64,000 nt of DNA from Nocardioides faecalis (GTDB lineage: Bacteria; Actinomycetota; Actinomycetes; Propionibacteriales; Nocardioidaceae). The notes beneath the pieces were generated by a model that made no database searches, was not told the origin of the DNA, and saw only the letters and a list, made by a program, of their open reading frames with translations. A program made the position numbers and the translations under genes. Of this stretch, positions 60,424-64,000 are shown one piece after another. The DNA is taken from contig NZ_CP074406.1 in assembly GCF_018388425.1 (NCBI RefSeq), forward strand, positions 2,604,001 through 2,668,000. The letters are read 5' to 3'. Position 1 is the first letter of the stretch. Each line of letters begins with the position of its first letter.

Positions 60424-61740
60424 CTAGGTCACCTCTCCGGCGGGACGGTGCACCACGACGGTGGAGCTGCGGATCTGGATCCGGGCGCCGTCGACCAGCT
60501 CGATGGTCCGATCCGGCTGCAGCAGGAAGCTCTGCCCGCCCGGGTAGGTCACCGGCCAGGAGAAGTCGGAGGCGTTGTGCAGCCCCCAGCGCTCGAGCGA
60601 CTGCGGGTGCTGGCGCACCCGGGCCAGCACGGTCGGGTGGTCCACCCCGGAGGTCAGGTGGTCGGTGCGGATCGTGGTCTGCGGCCCGACCGCCACGGTG
60701 CGCCGGCCCACCTGCAGCAGGTAGGGCGGCCGGATCTCCGTGCCGTCCTGCCAGCACGCCACGCTGTCCTCGCCCCGGCTCCAGAAGTTCGTCGTACCGC
60801 ACGACGGGCAGGCCAGCATGCCGTCGCGCAGCCGGTCCATGGCCTTGATCCACTGGCCCTCGGTGACCCGGGCGCCGGGGTTGTCCAGGCCGTCCACGAA
60901 CGCCTGCACGAACAGGTCACGCAGCGCAGGCGGATAGATCCGCCAGTACTGCTGCACGATCTGCGCGGGCCGGTTCTCGGCACGATCCGGGTGCATGCAG
61001 AACAGCGGGTCGGTGCCGAAGTGGGTCATCAGCCAGTGCGCGTCGCGCATCCCGGCGTCCGTGCGGGCGCCCTCCAACGGGTGGCCGAGGAACAGCGCGT
61101 AGAAGAGCAGCACCGCCAGCGAGTGCCGGTCGGTGTCGGTGTTGGGCAAGGTGCGGTAGGTGGTGTCGCGCACCACCTCCGGCGCCATGAAGTACGGCGT
61201 CCCGAGCACCCGCCCGGTGCCGTTGTCGATGCCGACGTTGTCGTTGTCGCAGATCAGCACGTCACCGTTGGCGGGGTCGAAGAAGACGTTGCCGAAGGAG
61301 ATGTCGCGGTAGCACAGCCCGCGCGCGTGCAGCCGCAGGAAGCTGTAGCTCAGCTGCCGGCACAGCTCGATGATCGAGGAGAACGACACGTCGAGCGGCT
61401 TGCCGTCCCGGTCGGCGTTGAGCAGCAGGTAGCTGAGCTCCAGGAAGCGCGGGTGCCGCAGCGCCATCACGTAGCCGAAGCTGGGCTCGGTGCCCACGCG
61501 GGCCATGCTGAGCGGCCACAGGAACCGCTGGTGCGGGGAGCCGATCTCGACCAGCTGCTGCATCTCGTCGTACTGCTGGGCGGTGGCGCTCTCCGGCTTG
61601 TACCACTTCAGCGCGAGCGGCTCCCCCGTCTCGCGCCGGACCTCGAAGACGTAGCCCTGGCCGCCCTGACCCAGGAGCGAGGCCACGCGGGCACGCCCCA
61701 GCGGTCCCAGATCGACCTCGACGCCCTCTGCCAGCACCAT
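60424..61740 (-). CDS. Ser/Thr kinase with zinc ribbon (TerY-P type)
   Basis: The 438-aa protein has a kinase domain with glycine loop GQGGQGYV, LALKWYKPE, catalytic YRDISFGN and metal-binding ICDNDN in place of DFG, then GTPYFMAPE. A zinc ribbon (CPSCGTTNFW) and an FHA-like C-terminus follow. It matches the kinase of TerY-P triads. ATG 61740 begins the conserved N-terminus. Confidence 0.9.
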   Translation of the reverse strand: MVLAEGVEVDLGPLGRARVASLLGQGGQGYVFEVRRETGEPLALKWYKPESATAQQYDEMQQLVEIGSPHQRFLWPLSMARVGTEPSFGYVMALRHPRFLELSYLLLNADRDGKPLDVSFSSIIELCRQLSYSFLRLHARGLCYRDISFGNVFFDPANGDVLICDNDNVGIDNGTGRVLGTPYFMAPEVVRDTTYRTLPNTDTDRHSLAVLLFYALFLGHPLEGARTDAGMRDAHWLMTHFGTDPLFCMHPDRAENRPAQIVQQYWRIYPPALRDLFVQAFVDGLDNPGARVTEGQWIKAMDRLRDGMLACPSCGTTNFWSRGEDSVACWQDGTEIRPPYLLQVGRRTVAVGPQTTIRTDHLTSGVDHPTVLARVRQHPQSLERWGLHNASDFSWPVTYPGGQSFLLQPDRTIELVDGARIQIRSSTVVVHRPAGEVT

Positions 61741-61889
61741 CGCCCGTGCCCGACCTCCGTGATTCGTCCTGCTCGACCTGCGTGACAATGTATAGCCTGG
61801 GCGAATCGGGGCCGTCCCAAACCAGTCCTGACGGCATCACCCTCCCCGGCCGGGCAGCGGCCGGAGTCGACCAGCAGAGGAGAGCGGCG

Positions 61890-62591
61890 ATGAGCGACCG
61901 GCTGGGAGGCGCGCTGGCACGCAAGCCGCTGCACTTCATCTTCGTGCTCGACGTGTCGGGCTCGATGCTGCGCGGCGGCCGCATCCAGGCGCTGAACAAC
62001 GCGATCACCGAGGTGCTCCCGCACCTGCGCGACGAGGCCCGCGCCAACCCGCACGCCGAGCTGCTCGTGCGGGTGCTGGCCTTCGCCAACGAGGCGAAGT
62101 GGGTCATCGAGGACCCGACCCCGGTGGACAGGGTGCACTGGCAGCGGCTGGAGGCGGTGCCGCGCGGCTTCACGGAGCTCGGCAGCGCGCTGCAGACCCT
62201 GGCCGGCGCCCTCGACGACCTCGACGAGTCGCACAGCGCCTTCCCGCCGGCGATCATCCTGGTCTCCGACGGTCGGCCCACGCAGAGCACCGGCGTCAGC
62301 TTCGCCGAGGGCCTGCAGACGCTGCTCAACAACAAGTGGGGTGCCACCGCCGTCCGGCTGGCCCTCGGCGTGGGCCGCGACGCGGACATGCACTCGCTGC
62401 GCAGGTTCATCGGCGACGAGGACGTGCCGCTGCTGCGCGCCGACAACCCCGAGCAGCTCGTGGAGTACATCGTGTGGGCCTCCAAGGCGGCCTCCAAGGT
62501 GGCCTCGCGCCCGGTCGTCGGTCCCGGCAGCGGGATGGGTGCCCCGCCCCCGAACGCGATCGGTGACCCGATCTGGAGCACCCTCGGATGA
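61890..62591 (+). CDS. TerY-like vWA-domain protein
   Basis: The 233-aa soluble protein has a complete MIDAS (LDVSGSM) and the pattern of TerY vWA proteins (GFTELGSALQTLA, LVSDGRPTQS). ATG 61890 follows AGAGGAGAG. It overlaps the PP2C gene by four bases and diverges from the kinase gene. Confidence 0.9.
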   Translation: MSDRLGGALARKPLHFIFVLDVSGSMLRGGRIQALNNAITEVLPHLRDEARANPHAELLVRVLAFANEAKWVIEDPTPVDRVHWQRLEAVPRGFTELGSALQTLAGALDDLDESHSAFPPAIILVSDGRPTQSTGVSFAEGLQTLLNNKWGATAVRLALGVGRDADMHSLRRFIGDEDVPLLRADNPEQLVEYIVWASKAASKVASRPVVGPGSGMGAPPPNAIGDPIWSTLG

Positions 62592-63502
62592 CGCACCGCT
62601 GGACGACGCTGTCCGGCACGACGATCGGCTCGGTGCACGTCCGCGACCGCCTCCCCCTCCAGGACGCCGTGCTGACCTGGAGCGACCCGCACACCGGGCA
62701 CGCCGTGGTCGCGGTCGCCGACGGCCACGGACATCGGCTGCACTTCCGCAGCGACACCGGTGCCGCGCTCGCCGTCGTCACCGCCGTCGAGGAGCTGCGC
62801 CGGACCGCGGGGTCGCTGGCCGACCTGCGCGGTGACGACGCGAGTGCCGCGCTCGAGCTGGCCCGCACGGCCGGCGCCGCGGTGGTGGCCGGCTGGCAGG
62901 AGAAGGTCCGGCACCACCTGGCAGCCAACCCGTACTCGGCGGCCGAGGAGGAGCTCGGCGCCGGCGCCGACCCGCTGCGCGCCTACGGCACCACGGTGCT
63001 CGCGGCCGTGGCGGCGGGCGACGTCGTCGTGTTCGTGCAGATCGGGGACGGCGACACGGTCGTCGTCAACGGCGAGGGGGTGGCCTCCCGGCCGCTGCCC
63101 GAGGACCCCGACCTCGACGGCCTGCACACCAGCTCGCTGTGCCAGCCGCGCCCGCTGGACTCCCTGCGGGTGGCCGCGCTGCCGGTGAGCAGCGAGGACG
63201 TGGCGCTGCTGTTCCTGTGCACCGACGGCTTCAGCCGCTCCCGCGTCGACGCCGCCGGCTGGTGGCGCCAGACCGGCGAGCAGCTGCTGGACTTCGCGCG
63301 CCGGCGCGGCCTGATGTGGGTGCGCGACCAGCTGCCCGAGTGGCTCGCCGAGCCCGCGCTCGTGGGCGGCGACGACACCACGATGGCGCTGCTGGTGCGC
63401 GCCGACGTCGCCGGGATCAGTCGTCCCGACCTCGCCGAGACCGTGGAGGTGCCTGTCACCGCCGAGCGGCCCGCGGACCGCAGCGTGCCGCCTCCCGCCT
63501 GA
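62588..63502 (+). CDS. PP2C-family protein phosphatase
   Basis: The 304-aa protein shows the metal-binding motifs VADGHGH, IGDGD and GGDDTT and the LCTDGFS segment of PP2C enzymes. It should reverse phosphorylation by the neighbouring kinase. Its ATG overlaps the vWA stop (ATGA). Confidence 0.92.
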   Translation: MTHRWTTLSGTTIGSVHVRDRLPLQDAVLTWSDPHTGHAVVAVADGHGHRLHFRSDTGAALAVVTAVEELRRTAGSLADLRGDDASAALELARTAGAAVVAGWQEKVRHHLAANPYSAAEEELGAGADPLRAYGTTVLAAVAAGDVVVFVQIGDGDTVVVNGEGVASRPLPEDPDLDGLHTSSLCQPRPLDSLRVAALPVSSEDVALLFLCTDGFSRSRVDAAGWWRQTGEQLLDFARRRGLMWVRDQLPEWLAEPALVGGDDTTMALLVRADVAGISRPDLAETVEVPVTAERPADRSVPPPA

Positions 63503-63511
63503 GGCGGGGTC

Positions 63512-64000
63512 TCACTCGTCGCTGGGCCACCACTTCTCCAGCGCGGCCAGGTTCCCGTCGAAGCTCCACGCGACGCCGTAGCAGTAGCAGTCGGCCTTGT
63601 CCCAGTCCCAGTACACGGTCGCCGTCCTGCCGTCGGCGTCACGGTAGGCGTAGTAGGCGCCCTCGGGGTCGCCGTCGCCGAGCTGCCAGGTCCCGCCCCC
63701 GCCCTGCTTGCCGCCGTTCTTCCCGGCCTCCTTGTGCTTCGAGCGGTAGTACCGACGGTTGCCCTTCATCCCCTTCGCGGAGGTGTAGCGACCGACGTTG
63801 ACCACGAGCGAGTTGCCCGGCACCTTGCACCGGCTCTCCTCGGTCTCGTCGACGAAGAACGTGCGCTGACGGGTGCACTCGGAGATGTCCATGTTGAGGT
63901 TGATGAACTCACGCAGCGTGGGGTGGGCGGGGCTCGTCGGCGACTGCACCCGCGGCTGCGTCTGCTTGTACGACGCGACGACCGAGTCGATCTTGGCGGT
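63512..64000 (-). CDS. hypothetical protein (5' end outside the window)
   Basis: The frame stays open from the right edge, so the N-terminus is missing. The visible about 162 residues contain repeated Trp/Tyr (YWDWDKADCYCYG, EKWWPSDE) and a lysine/glycine-rich stretch (KEAGKNGGKQGGGG). It may be an extracellular domain of a larger protein. No family is recognised. Its stop lies 10 bases from the convergent phosphatase stop. Confidence 0.7.
   Translation of the reverse strand, partial: TAKIDSVVASYKQTQPRVQSPTSPAHPTLREFINLNMDISECTRQRTFFVDETEESRCKVPGNSLVVNVGRYTSAKGMKGNRRYYRSKHKEAGKNGGKQGGGGTWQLGDGDPEGAYYAYRDADGRTATVYWDWDKADCYCYGVAWSFDGNLAALEKWWPSDE

Overview
The window is high-GC DNA (roughly 70% G+C or more) with actinobacterial gene content: whiB7, moeZ, DUF3107, mycoredoxin, AdnAB, UPF0182 and a PPA1309-family gene. 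The order adnA-adnB-nudC-mycoredoxin-uvrD2-whiB7 and moeZ/TetR/DUF3107 parallels the mycobacterial Rv3197A-Rv3208A neighbourhood. Together with Ku plus split LigD genes, this points to a member of the Propionibacteriales, most likely Nocardioidaceae (Nocardioides-like). The species cannot be fixed from sequence reading alone.

Left part (1-23.1 kb) is accessory. It opens with a sortase-assembled pilus locus: the end of a large LPXTG surface protein, a SpaA-type backbone pilin and a class C sortase. Next come an unknown gene, a decayed IS256-family transposase, a DUF2071 gene and a small membrane-associated protein. From 7.8 to 22.8 kb two almost identical dead IS256-family copies lie in inverted orientation around the most unusual locus. 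A divergent pair of cobalamin riboswitches (about 20.1-20.25 kb on minus, 20.3-20.46 kb on plus) heads two transcription units. Leftward is an eleven-gene, start/stop-overlapping operon: two paralogous membrane-anchored ectodomain proteins, an ECF-type transporter (T, fused A-A', S), then a MoxR AAA+ ATPase, DUF58, a small membrane protein, two vWA membrane proteins and an acidic TPR protein. Rightward is a secreted protein. This looks like a B12-responsive uptake system joined to a MoxR/vWA (Bat-like) module. The accessory stretch stops at the initiator tRNA gene (23.0 kb).

Middle part (23.2-41 kb) is mostly chromosomal housekeeping: a TRIC-like channel, UPF0182, PPA1309, a PDZ/Lon-like protease, MoaE, a DUF2342 metalloprotease, a Nudix protein, a YgjP-like protease, a PHP protein, an enoyl-CoA hydratase-like protein, small zinc proteins, an orphan RiPP-type cyclodehydratase, whiB7 with a full attenuator leader (promoter, 92-aa uORF, terminator), UvrD2, an ACT-domain protein and mycoredoxin.

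Right part (41-64 kb) holds nudC-adnB-adnA (double-strand-break resection), a cupin, a large polytopic membrane protein, Tpx, an alkyltransferase-like protein, MoeZ, a TetR regulator, DUF3107 and a DUF5703-like gene. Then come a non-homologous end-joining locus (split LigD polymerase and ligase genes divergent from ku) and a phosphosignalling cluster (FHA-trypsin protease, zinc-ribbon kinase, TerY-like vWA protein, PP2C phosphatase) matching the TerY-P triad.
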